Origin: Tritrichomonas musculus
Lineage: Eukaryota > Parabasalia > Tritrichomonadida > Tritrichomonadidae
Length of the DNA stretch: 64,000 nucleotides
Reading direction: 5' to 3'
Assembly (NCBI GenBank): GCA_039105265.1
Contig: JAPFFF010000013.1
Span: 1-64,000 of the forward strand
The notes under the pieces were generated by a model, which did not search any database, was not told the DNA's origin, and saw only the letters and a program-made list of their open reading frames with translations. The position numbers and the translations under genes were made by a program. How positions within the stretch are numbered: position 1 is the first letter of the stretch; each line of letters starts with the position of its first letter. Positions 11,841 through 20,504 of this stretch are shown here, one piece after another.

Positions 11841-13103
11841 ATGCTTGGAATGGTCGAAATTATTGATATTTTACAACAGTATCTATGTTCTTCAAATGAT
11901 TTCGAAATTATTTCAAAAACTCATTTTAATTCCGATTTTTATTTAGTCCGCAATCGATCAACTCTAGAGTTATATTTGGGCAAAGCGTTAGATAGGGAAA
12001 ACGAAGATATTTTTGTCAAAATCAACGATGGCCGAGATTTAGTCCCTATTGAACTAATAATTGGCTCTCAATTATATTATCCTTCCATCATAAAATATAT
12101 TGGATATTGTCAAAAGGGTATTGATTATGAAACTCGGCCAACTTTGATAATGGAAGACACGAAAAATGGGCCCCTGTCATTAATTATCGATTCGCAAGAC
12201 ATAACAAAATTTCAAGATATATTGAATCTATTAATATATAATATTGTTTCAGGCATGGCTTATTTGCATGCCCAAGATATTCTTCATTGTAATCTAAATA
12301 CTTTTAACATTTTTATTGATGTAAATTACAATCCCAAAATATGTAATTTTGAAAATTCAGTTCAATTAAGCCAAAACCAAAAATACTGTATAAAAAAAAA
12401 TGTTGGACCTTACACAGCTCCTGAAGTCATTAAAAATCAAAAATACTCCAAAGCCAGCGAAGTTTATTCCTTTGGAGTCGTTTTATATGAAATTTTAACT
12501 TTTCAATACCCATTCAATAATTTGAATTTGTCTGAAACCATTGAAAAAGTTGGTACTGGATATCGTCCACGAATTGATGATTCAATATCGCCTTTCTACA
12601 GAGAATTGATTAACAAATGTTGGTCACAAAATCCAGACGATAGGCCAACCTTCGGCCAAATATTGATTCAATTGCAAAAGCAGAATAAATACAACAGAGA
12701 AATAGATATTCACCGAAATGAGCAAGTTTTGCACAATACAATGACAGATGCCTTCATGATGGCAGATCAATATGTTGATATCAGCGCAGAATTTGATAAT
12801 GCTGAGCATATTATGAGAAATGATACTGAAGGTCAAAGGGTGATTTATAATGAGCCTCTAGAAATAGACAAAAATCTGCAAAACCTTAGAAATTCATTAA
12901 ATGAAGATTCAATTGAAATATCTGAGGAACTTCAGAAAAAGTTGGACTCATTGAATGAAAGGTCAAATCCACTATGTGAGTCTAATTATGAGATAATGAA
13001 TTTGATTGAGCAAGGTAACATTGGTGAAATTTACAAGGTGAAAAACCGCCAGACAAAGAAAATTCAAATAGCGAAAGTCATGTACAAAGACCACTGCGAC
13101 TAG
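11841..13103 (+). CDS. triple-kinase gene, first part: pseudokinase 1 and N-lobe of kinase 2
   Basis: I choose ATG 11841, not the in-frame GTG at 11820 that lies inside the palindrome. Residues about 25-290 form a TKL-type kinase fold ending in CWSQNPDDRPTF. The catalytic loop reads LHCNLN instead of HRD (about 12283) and the metal-binding motif NFE instead of DFG (about 12345). Both catalytic aspartates are therefore missing and the domain is probably a pseudokinase. After a linker, a second kinase N-lobe begins (EQGNIGEIYKV, then the lysine segment IAKVM). The frame stops at TAG 13101-13103. The very next codons, in the same frame, continue the same domain, so this stop splits one gene. Confidence 0.8.
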   Translation: MLGMVEIIDILQQYLCSSNDFEIISKTHFNSDFYLVRNRSTLELYLGKALDRENEDIFVKINDGRDLVPIELIIGSQLYYPSIIKYIGYCQKGIDYETRPTLIMEDTKNGPLSLIIDSQDITKFQDILNLLIYNIVSGMAYLHAQDILHCNLNTFNIFIDVNYNPKICNFENSVQLSQNQKYCIKKNVGPYTAPEVIKNQKYSKASEVYSFGVVLYEILTFQYPFNNLNLSETIEKVGTGYRPRIDDSISPFYRELINKCWSQNPDDRPTFGQILIQLQKQNKYNREIDIHRNEQVLHNTMTDAFMMADQYVDISAEFDNAEHIMRNDTEGQRVIYNEPLEIDKNLQNLRNSLNEDSIEISEELQKKLDSLNERSNPLCESNYEIMNLIEQGNIGEIYKVKNRQTKKIQIAKVMYKDHCD

Positions 13104-15242
13104 CCAAGAGAGCAGCGAGAAAAGATTGATGCAAGTATGAAGGAAATGATCAATTTGGATCACCCGTCAATTGTGAAGTACATCAAGTTCAGTCAGTACG
13201 GAATCAGCGAAGAGTTCAGGCCAATGATTCTCACCGATTACATAAAAAACGGTTCGTTATCAGAAGCTCTCAAAAAAGAGAAGCCACTTTTGAATGACAC
13301 TCAAAAACTGATCATAATTTACGGAATCGCATGCGGAATGTCCTACTTGCATTCGCATGGAATCCTTCATCACGACTTGAAAGCGTCGAGCATTCTTCTG
13401 GATGAGAATTTGTATCCGAAAATAAACAATTACGGAATGTCTGAACTTTTTGATAGCTCTGAAAAAATAGCAAAAATTGTGATGACACATCCGTTCACTT
13501 CACCTGAGGTTTTATTGAACGGTCCGGAGATGTTTTCAATGAAAAGTGACGTGTATTCGTTCGCTTTGCTTGTCTACGAAATCTTGACAAATAAAAAACC
13601 GTTTTGTAAGGTTGGAAAAGGCCAATTATTTGAGAAAATAATGAATAGTTATCGTCCTGATTTGAGTAGGTCTGTGCCAGATCAGTACAGAGACCTCATT
13701 GAAAAGTGCTGGAGTCAGAATCCTGATGAGAGGCCAACTTTTGACCAGATCGTTGACAGTATTGAGAGAAAAGATTTCTTCGATGATGGAAATGTAAGCG
13801 CTCCAGAGTTTCTTCGTTATTCTAAGCACATTGGACGAACGTGCACTGTGGGAAAAGTAGTAGAAGTAGGAGGAAAAAAGAAAGGCAGAAGAAGAAAAGG
13901 AAGGAAGCAAACAAAAAATGGGCAGAAGAAAGAAGCAAAAAATTCGCATGAAGAAGAAGACCAAAAAGAAAAAGATAGGGAATATGATTACGAGGAAGAG
14001 GAGGAAGAAGAAGAGGAGGAAGAAGAAGAAGAAAAAGCGGAAGAAGAACAAAAGTCAGAAAATGAAGAACAAAGGATAGAAAATGAAGAACAAAAGGCAG
14101 AAGATGAAAAGCAAAGTACTGAAATCAAAGGTCAAAAGGAAGAAGATGAAGGTTTCCAAATTCAAGGAGTTAAAACATTTGATTTGGAAAACTTCGAAAG
14201 TGATGATTATGTTATTGGAAATGGCGCCTTTGCTGTTGTCTACAAGATCACCCACAAATTGTCTGGTGCTATTTATGCGGCCAAAGTTCAGATCCAGATA
14301 AAAGAGAGCATCAAAACGGTTTCTCTCGTGCCCACCAAAAAGAACTGGAAGCTTGTAGATATAGTAATCGACGTTATGCGAGAAGTTCGCAACCATTCTC
14401 TCTTCCACACGAAGACGATAACCAATTTTCACGGCTACAATTCTAATGGAATCAAAAAAGCATGCAATCCGACTCTTGTTCTCGACTTCCATCCGAACTC
14501 TGACCTTGAGAAACTTCTAGAAATTGAGCGTGATCCTGATGTTTGCTTTGCACTTGAAGGCTGGGATGACACGCAGCGAATGATTGTTGCTTACGGCGTT
14601 GCACATGCCTTGTCATTTATACACTCGTTAGGAATCATTCATCGCGACGTGAATCCGCGAAATGTCCTCCTTGACGAGTACCTCTTTCCGAAGCTCGCTG
14701 ACTTTGGTATATCAAAGAAAATCACAGGCGAAGATGATGACATTCTCCAGCTAATTGAAAAGAGAGATAAGATTCATTATGAAGATGATGATGATGATGA
14801 AGGTGAAGATATGTTTTACTTCAAAGGAACTGTCCGTTTCAGTGCACCTGAAATTCTATCAAATGGAAATTATTCCAAAAAAGGTGACGTGTACTCTTAT
14901 GGACTCCTTCTTTTTGAAATTTTCAACAAGAGGTTGCCTTTCTCATTTTGTGGGTCTGATGAAGTAATTCGGTACGAGGTGGTAAAAAATGACAAGAAGC
15001 CCCCAATAAACAGGAAATTGAAATTGTGCTTAAAAAATTTGATTGAATCGTGCTGGAAAAGAGATCCAAATGGCAGGCCTTCATTCGATGTTATCCTAGA
15101 GAAGCTGAGGAGTGATGAGTTCATTGATAGTAGCATTGATAAAGAACGTTTCAACGGATACGTGGAGTTTATTAATAATGATCAGCCAAAGCCAAGTGAA
15201 ATATTCAAAGTCTATTCATTAAATTTAATGAATAGACAATGA
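13104..15242 (+). CDS. triple-kinase gene, second part: C-lobe of kinase 2 and active-type kinase 3
   Basis: In frame with the preceding part. It is open from 13104, with the first ATG at 13137, which falls in the middle of a kinase fold and is unlikely to be a native start. Kinase 2 has LHHDLK (Asp kept) but NYG in place of DFG, so it is doubtful as an enzyme. About 13790-14160 is a linker that is first strongly basic (KKKGRRRKGRK), then has a run of some 14 Glu. Kinase 3 (about 14190-15120) has every expected motif: GNGAFAVVYK, YAAKV, IHRDVNPRN, ADFG, SAPE and the C-lobe CWKRDPNGRPSF. If the TAG is read through or is an error, the protein is 1133 residues. The layout suggests two regulatory kinase-like domains ahead of one catalytic domain. 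Confidence 0.8.
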   Translation, partial: PREQREKIDASMKEMINLDHPSIVKYIKFSQYGISEEFRPMILTDYIKNGSLSEALKKEKPLLNDTQKLIIIYGIACGMSYLHSHGILHHDLKASSILLDENLYPKINNYGMSELFDSSEKIAKIVMTHPFTSPEVLLNGPEMFSMKSDVYSFALLVYEILTNKKPFCKVGKGQLFEKIMNSYRPDLSRSVPDQYRDLIEKCWSQNPDERPTFDQIVDSIERKDFFDDGNVSAPEFLRYSKHIGRTCTVGKVVEVGGKKKGRRRKGRKQTKNGQKKEAKNSHEEEDQKEKDREYDYEEEEEEEEEEEEEEKAEEEQKSENEEQRIENEEQKAEDEKQSTEIKGQKEEDEGFQIQGVKTFDLENFESDDYVIGNGAFAVVYKITHKLSGAIYAAKVQIQIKESIKTVSLVPTKKNWKLVDIVIDVMREVRNHSLFHTKTITNFHGYNSNGIKKACNPTLVLDFHPNSDLEKLLEIERDPDVCFALEGWDDTQRMIVAYGVAHALSFIHSLGIIHRDVNPRNVLLDEYLFPKLADFGISKKITGEDDDILQLIEKRDKIHYEDDDDDEGEDMFYFKGTVRFSAPEILSNGNYSKKGDVYSYGLLLFEIFNKRLPFSFCGSDEVIRYEVVKNDKKPPINRKLKLCLKNLIESCWKRDPNGRPSFDVILEKLRSDEFIDSSIDKERFNGYVEFINNDQPKPSEIFKVYSLNLMNRQ

Positions 15243-15270
15243 AAACTCACAATACCTTAATGGTGAGTTT
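15243..15270. terminator. hairpin just after the kinase stop codon
   Basis: AAACTCAC (15243-15250) pairs with GTGAGTTT (15263-15270) immediately after TGA 15240-15242. The same stem occurs inside the inverted ends of the 1.8-kb transposon. It may be a 3' processing hairpin or a relic transposon end; I cannot tell which. Confidence 0.4.
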
Positions 15271-15535
15271 AAATAAGACTCTCATAATATTTGTAAGATT
15301 AAATTTGTTTGTTATAGATAAATTTTCGTATTCATTATTTTTCTCAAAAGTGTATTGTCAATCAAGAGATATTCAAAATGGATAAATAAATGTCTTACTC
15401 TTTTTTGAAATTGAATTTACATTTTATTAAATTTAAGACATTCATGATCTATTTTCATATAAATATTATAATAAGGATAACATGGGATTATTTCAAATAG
15501 ATGCGAACATAATAAATTTTCGAAGTTGAAGAAAA

Positions 15536-16441
15536 CTATTTTGAATTAAAATCGTTCCATTCTTTCCTCAATGTTATAATTGAGTCACTTGGACGTTCAC
15601 CAAAGATGAATGCATTCATCGATATTTTGTTAGAGAAAAACGAAATTGGAAAGAATGTGTTGAAACAAATGTTTGTTGATATCAGCAATGATGGATTCAA
15701 TGATATGAAGCAAGCACAAATCAACAAGAAGAGTGCCAAGCTATTTGAAGGCAGAAATCATGAATAAATTCAAATGTGCTGCTTCTAACTCTAATTTCAC
15801 TGATCTTGACCAGCTCGAAGAGAGAGAATCGTTGTCAGTTTTGATTGGTGTAATTTGTTCCATCTGTTCAAGAGCAAAGAAGAGCGAAAATTTGTCTTTC
15901 ACTGTTCAAATTTGCATCTGACAAGCCTCTGAATGTCATTTGTAATCCTCAGTGCATGATTTCGACTTATGAAGTTTGATTGAGAAGCCTTGACTCAAAA
16001 AAGACGAACCTTCTTTCTGGTAATTTTTTCTTGATAGCAGGGTACTTGTACAAAATGTGTGGAAAGTCAAAGATTAGTCTTCATGAAAATGCACATATTA
16101 ATGTTGAATCTAAACTCACAACTTTTCAGAAGTTTATCAAGCATTTGATTGAATGTGAGGAAATTATTCCTGTAGAAGGCAACAGCAACTATACGAAACA
16201 AACAAAAGAAACTTTCATGAAGATTGCTAGGTCATTTGATAGTTCATCAGACTTCTCTGCATCTTCTAACACTCTCAAAAAGGAGAAAATGATTTACTTG
16301 TTCCTGAAGCGTGCTTGTCTTGCTGACCACTTCTTACTTGATTTGGATAGAATTCTATTAGTTTCCAATCTTTCTGAGTACTTCTCAATCAAATTAGATT
16401 GCTTGATTAATGAATTTGAAAATATATTATATTATGCATGA
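15536..16441 (+). pseudogene. decayed UBR-family gene fragment
   Basis: Three pieces in different frames resemble, in order, parts of the intact UBR-type ligase at 20505-25136. A piece at about 15540-15767 (PKMNAFIDILL against APKSFIDVLL) ends in TAA. A piece at about 15733-15921 includes CSICS. A longer piece at 15980-16441 has MIYLFLKRACLADHFLLD, matching LLLFLRRVALSDYFLLD. The RING region is largely deleted and the UBR box is absent. It is the 3' remnant of a paralogue, broken by frameshifts, stops and an internal deletion. No product is expected. Confidence 0.7.
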
Positions 16442-16713
16442 TATAAATATTAAATTAATACAAAAATAGTAGTTTTCTAAATTATTTTTTTGAGATATTT
16501 ATAAAAAAATATAATCGTTAAAAATTTTACAAAACGATTATATTAAGGTCAATTTTATTCTAAAATTGACTATTTTATGAAATGATAGAAATGTTATACT
16601 AATTGAAAGAACAGAAATTTAAATTTTGAATTAAATTTTTAAAACGATAGCTAATGTTTCAAAAATGATATTTTAAAATTTTTTTCTATAGAAATGGTAA
16701 TTATTTATTTATT

Positions 16714-18972
16714 ATGTCGGACGAAGAAGACGAACAAACAAATATAAATAACAATAATCGTCAAGATTCAGTCGAACTATATTCATCATCAGAATTTAAT
16801 ACGCAATTAAACGATAAAAACGCCAAAGAAGATGCAATTAACGAAGATTCAGACAATGATATACAACGATATGTTTCATCTGAGCAAATGCTACCTGAGT
16901 CACCATTAATAAACGAAAATGTAGATAATAATATTCTACCCGATGACCCAGCTGAACAACCTGCAGAATTTGAATTACCACAACTACAAACGAATGAAGA
17001 TGATTTATCTAAGCTACATCAGCTTTTGGATTCTGATCCGCAACAAATAATTGATGATAATAATAATGAAAATTTAGATGAAGTTATTCAAGACAATGCA
17101 GCTGAGCCACCACCAGAATCAGACCAACCACAAGTAAGCGAAGAAGCAGCAAATGAAGATATAGATATCATACAGCAAGATGATATGGAATTGCCTCCAC
17201 CACCGCCACCTCCTCCTCCTCCACCAGCCGACTTCTTAACCGAAGCAGAAAATGTGCCATTTGTGCCAGTTGGAGGAATTCAGTTGATTCCGGGAGAAAT
17301 GCCGAAACTGAGAAAAGTGGAGAAGAAAGAAGAGCCAGAAGAGCAAGACTCCGATTCAGACAAGCCAGTTGACTTTGCCACATTCAAAGAAAAGCTCAAC
17401 AACATACTTTCAGCACAAGTCAATCAGAACACGAACCAAGAACAACAAGCGCCAGTGCCAATCAAACAATTAATTCAAATACACGCTGAAGAAGAAATTT
17501 ACAAAAACGAAACAGAAAACGATAGCGTAGCACGCGATACACCTTCTGCACCTCAACCAGAAGCAAACGAAGAAGAGGTTGTCATAATAAGTGATGAAAT
17601 CGACAATAATCAAATTCAAGAAGAGACAGCTGAGCCACCGCCAGAATCAGAACAGCCACAAGTGAGCGAAGAAGCAGCAAATGAAGATATAGATAACATG
17701 CAGCAAGATGATATGGAATTGCCTCCACCACCGCCACCTCCTCCTCCACCGGCCGACTTCTTAACCGAAGCAGAAAATGTGCCATTTGTGCCAGTTGGAG
17801 GAATTCAGTTGATTCCAGGAGAAATGCCAAAGCTCAGAAAAGTGGAGAAGAAAGAAGAACCAGAAGAGCAAGACTCCGATTCAGACAAGCCAGTTGACTT
17901 TGCCACATTCAAAGAAAAGCTCAACAACATACTTTCAGCACAAGTCAATCAAAACACGAACCAAGAACAACAAGCGCCAGTGCCAATCAGAGAACTAGTT
18001 CAAATACACAAAGAGGAAATACTCAACAGGCAAATGGCTAAAGAAGCAGCAGCAGTCAACGAGAATCTGGATCCAAATGCACAACGTGAACCAGTGATTG
18101 AAAAAGTAGATGAAGTAATAATAGAGAGCGCACCTAATGATGGCGTAATCAAAGAAACAGAAGTGATTGAAGAGATTCCACAAACAGACGATGTTTTACT
18201 TGAAAGTGATGCACCGCAGGCATATGTGATCAAAGAAACAGAAATAATTGAAGAGATTCCACAAACCAATGAAGTTTTAGCAGAAGATGATGCACTTCAA
18301 GATGGCGTAATCAAAGAAACAGAAATAATTGAAGAGATTCCACAAACAGACGATGTTTTACTTGAAAGTGATGCGCCGCAGGCAGATGTGATCAAAGAAA
18401 CAGAAATAATTGAAGAGATTCCACAAACCAATGAAGTTTTAGTAGAAAATGATGCACTTCAAGATGGCGTAATCAAAGAAACAGAAGTGATTGAAGAGAT
18501 TCCACAAACGAACGAAGTTGTTATAGTAGAAACAGATGCACCCCAAGCAGAATATGGCGAAGAAAAGGCCCTGGAAGACGAGATAAACGACATCATGAAC
18601 ATTTTCATGCATGATGAAGAAGCTGTCTCATTGCCGCCACCCGAACCAGAGGTTCCACAAGCAAACGAAGCAGCAGCGGAAGTCATCATAGAGCACGATG
18701 CACCTACAAATGACACAATCATTGAAACGCGCGTGATTGAAGAAATTCCGCCAGACCAGCAACTTCAATTGGCCCAGAAGAAGCTCGATTCATTCCAGAA
18801 CGCTTTGGCCCAGAAATTGAAGGAACGAAAGGAGAACCTAGAAAACAACCCGATACCAATTGAGCAGATGCCGCAGAAGAAAGCCATCGAATTGCAGAGA
18901 TTAGAAGATCAAATAAACCGTTTGACCAAGACCAAAAATGACAATATTTTCTCATCGCATGGTTCAATGTAA
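16714..18972 (+). CDS. proline-rich acidic repeat protein, possibly actin-related
   Basis: An intact 752-residue ORF from ATG 16714 to TAA. Residues about 1-125 are acidic and Asn/Asp-rich. Two near-identical modules of about 120 residues (17096-17460 and 17626-17988) each carry a run of 10-11 prolines, the segment GGIQLIPGEMPKLRKVEKK and the segment FKEKLNNILSAQ. LRKVE after an Ile/Leu-rich stretch recalls the C-terminal end of WH2 actin-binding motifs, and polyproline runs commonly bind profilin or SH3 domains; this is inference. Residues about 475-615 hold five tandem units of about 28-30 residues built on VIKETEVIEEIPQT. The last 70 residues are a predicted coiled coil. Recent DNA-level duplication is evident. 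It is probably a cytoplasmic scaffold or cytoskeletal protein. Confidence 0.75.
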   Translation: MSDEEDEQTNINNNNRQDSVELYSSSEFNTQLNDKNAKEDAINEDSDNDIQRYVSSEQMLPESPLINENVDNNILPDDPAEQPAEFELPQLQTNEDDLSKLHQLLDSDPQQIIDDNNNENLDEVIQDNAAEPPPESDQPQVSEEAANEDIDIIQQDDMELPPPPPPPPPPPADFLTEAENVPFVPVGGIQLIPGEMPKLRKVEKKEEPEEQDSDSDKPVDFATFKEKLNNILSAQVNQNTNQEQQAPVPIKQLIQIHAEEEIYKNETENDSVARDTPSAPQPEANEEEVVIISDEIDNNQIQEETAEPPPESEQPQVSEEAANEDIDNMQQDDMELPPPPPPPPPPADFLTEAENVPFVPVGGIQLIPGEMPKLRKVEKKEEPEEQDSDSDKPVDFATFKEKLNNILSAQVNQNTNQEQQAPVPIRELVQIHKEEILNRQMAKEAAAVNENLDPNAQREPVIEKVDEVIIESAPNDGVIKETEVIEEIPQTDDVLLESDAPQAYVIKETEIIEEIPQTNEVLAEDDALQDGVIKETEIIEEIPQTDDVLLESDAPQADVIKETEIIEEIPQTNEVLVENDALQDGVIKETEVIEEIPQTNEVVIVETDAPQAEYGEEKALEDEINDIMNIFMHDEEAVSLPPPEPEVPQANEAAAEVIIEHDAPTNDTIIETRVIEEIPPDQQLQLAQKKLDSFQNALAQKLKERKENLENNPIPIEQMPQKKAIELQRLEDQINRLTKTKNDNIFSSHGSM

Positions 18973-19369
18973 AATAGAAATAGATTTGCCAGAAACTAAT
19001 ATTATCTAGCAATGATAAATGAGTGATTAAAAAAAAGATAATAAAAATTTATCATTAAATAATTTTTATTTACAATGAGTTAATTAACTAGATAAGTCAC
19101 ATGGAATCTCGTAAAATTAGCCAAGAAGTTTCAATAATTTTATTTGAGTTTGGAAAATTTTTTAGCTTCAAAAAGTTTACAGTAATTCAAAAATTTGGAT
19201 GATATCGATTCAATTTGATAAAATTTCGGAAGAAGTTAAAAAATTGAATAAATCAATGCAAGTTGATGATCCTTGTCTTATGATTTGGAAAGTTAATTAT
19301 TGTCAATCATTCAAATAAAAATAGGTACATTTTGAATTTACAAATTTGATGATTAATTTCTTTTTTTAT
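18973..19369. other. intergenic gap
   Basis: Lies between the stop of the proline-rich gene and a convergent relic. AT-rich; no gene, repeat or clear hairpin seen. Confidence 0.6.
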
Positions 19370-20363
19370 TTATAAAAACCAGTATAATAACTGCAAATTC
19401 TGAGGAGGGTGGATGACTGTATAATTATACTGGTTTTTTCTGGTCGGGTTTTCCCCAATCTGATAGTATTCATCATATCCGCCAACGACGATATTTTCAG
19501 CGTATCGTTGAGTGTGACGATAGAAACCGTTTCCTTCTCTTTCGTTTGACTTGGGTGATTCTTGCAGTGATTCTTTCATGCTGAAGTAGAAACACTTCCT
19601 GTCATTTCATTTGGATTGAATTTTTCAATGAACTCTTTCAATTTATCTTCACTCAAAAAGTCATAATTGACCTCTTCATAGAAATAAATGTCGCTCAAAC
19701 CGTCATCCATTGAAAATTGGCACTTTTCCTTTTCTTTGCTCGTGAATTTGTCAATCAGGTCAAGGAGCCAGTCTTCGCTTTCAATTGTCAGTTTGGGGTT
19801 CCTCAAAATTGAATAAAAAGCAGTCCTCAGAAGGTCAATTATTTGACCTATATCAATCGAATAAAAATTTGACGAAATGTCTTCAAAAGTTTTACTCTGG
19901 TACCACATTTCTGCTGAATCTGAATCAAAATCGAGTTTGCCGATCATTTTCTTCTCAAATTTATCTTCTTCGTTGTCTTCAAAAAGTTCGTCAAGTTTCG
20001 TGAACATTTCTTTGTTTTTTAAAAGTATTTAGATGATTTGAAGCTGAAAACATTCTTCTTTGTCGATATCAATAGTGTTACCTTTACTGATCGATTCAAA
20101 AAGAGAAAAGACTATATCGTTCATTTTTGTTAAAGAGTTTTTTTCGACTGATTGGTAGAATTACTGCTACAAAAATGAATGGAAGTAATTGTTGGATCTG
20201 ATTGATGAATTTGTGAAACTTTTGGAGAAATAAATTCTGTAAAAAGATTTTTCATTTGGATTTCGTACTCTCCAAAAATAAATTTAAAGTCTTCTCCATA
20301 ACTTTGATTTTGGACTAGATTTTTTAATCCTTCTGATGATAATATGAACGATTTCTTGCTCAT
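19370..20363 (-). pseudogene. broken BTB-like/helical repeat family gene
   Basis: Reading leftward from 20363, the first 77 residues (SYGEDFKFIFGEYEIQ, then ISPKVSQIHQSDPTI) have the layout of the trichomonad BTB-like N-terminal family, in which a protein-interaction fold is followed by an alpha-helical region. The helical part (IDLLRTAFYSILRNPKL, then EDWLLDLIDKF, then LSEDKLKEFIEKFNPNEM) follows in another frame. The last piece (19370-19579) is in a third. A stop also lies between the first and second pieces. At least two frameshifts and one stop are present, so it is a relic of a large host family. Confidence 0.6.
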
Positions 20364-20504
20364 AATAATTGTTAGACTTTCCTAAATTTTTATCTCATTC
20401 AAATTTTTTTAACGAAGAATGTAAACATCACAAAACATGATCGTTTTATATAAAATTATATTTTTTTAAAAATAAAATAAAATTGTTATTTTAAATATTT
20501 TATT

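Noticed and set aside
13626-14492. Minus-strand frames opposite the kinase linker
   Set aside because: They mirror the Glu/Lys-rich linker and give Phe/Leu-rich products with no start context.
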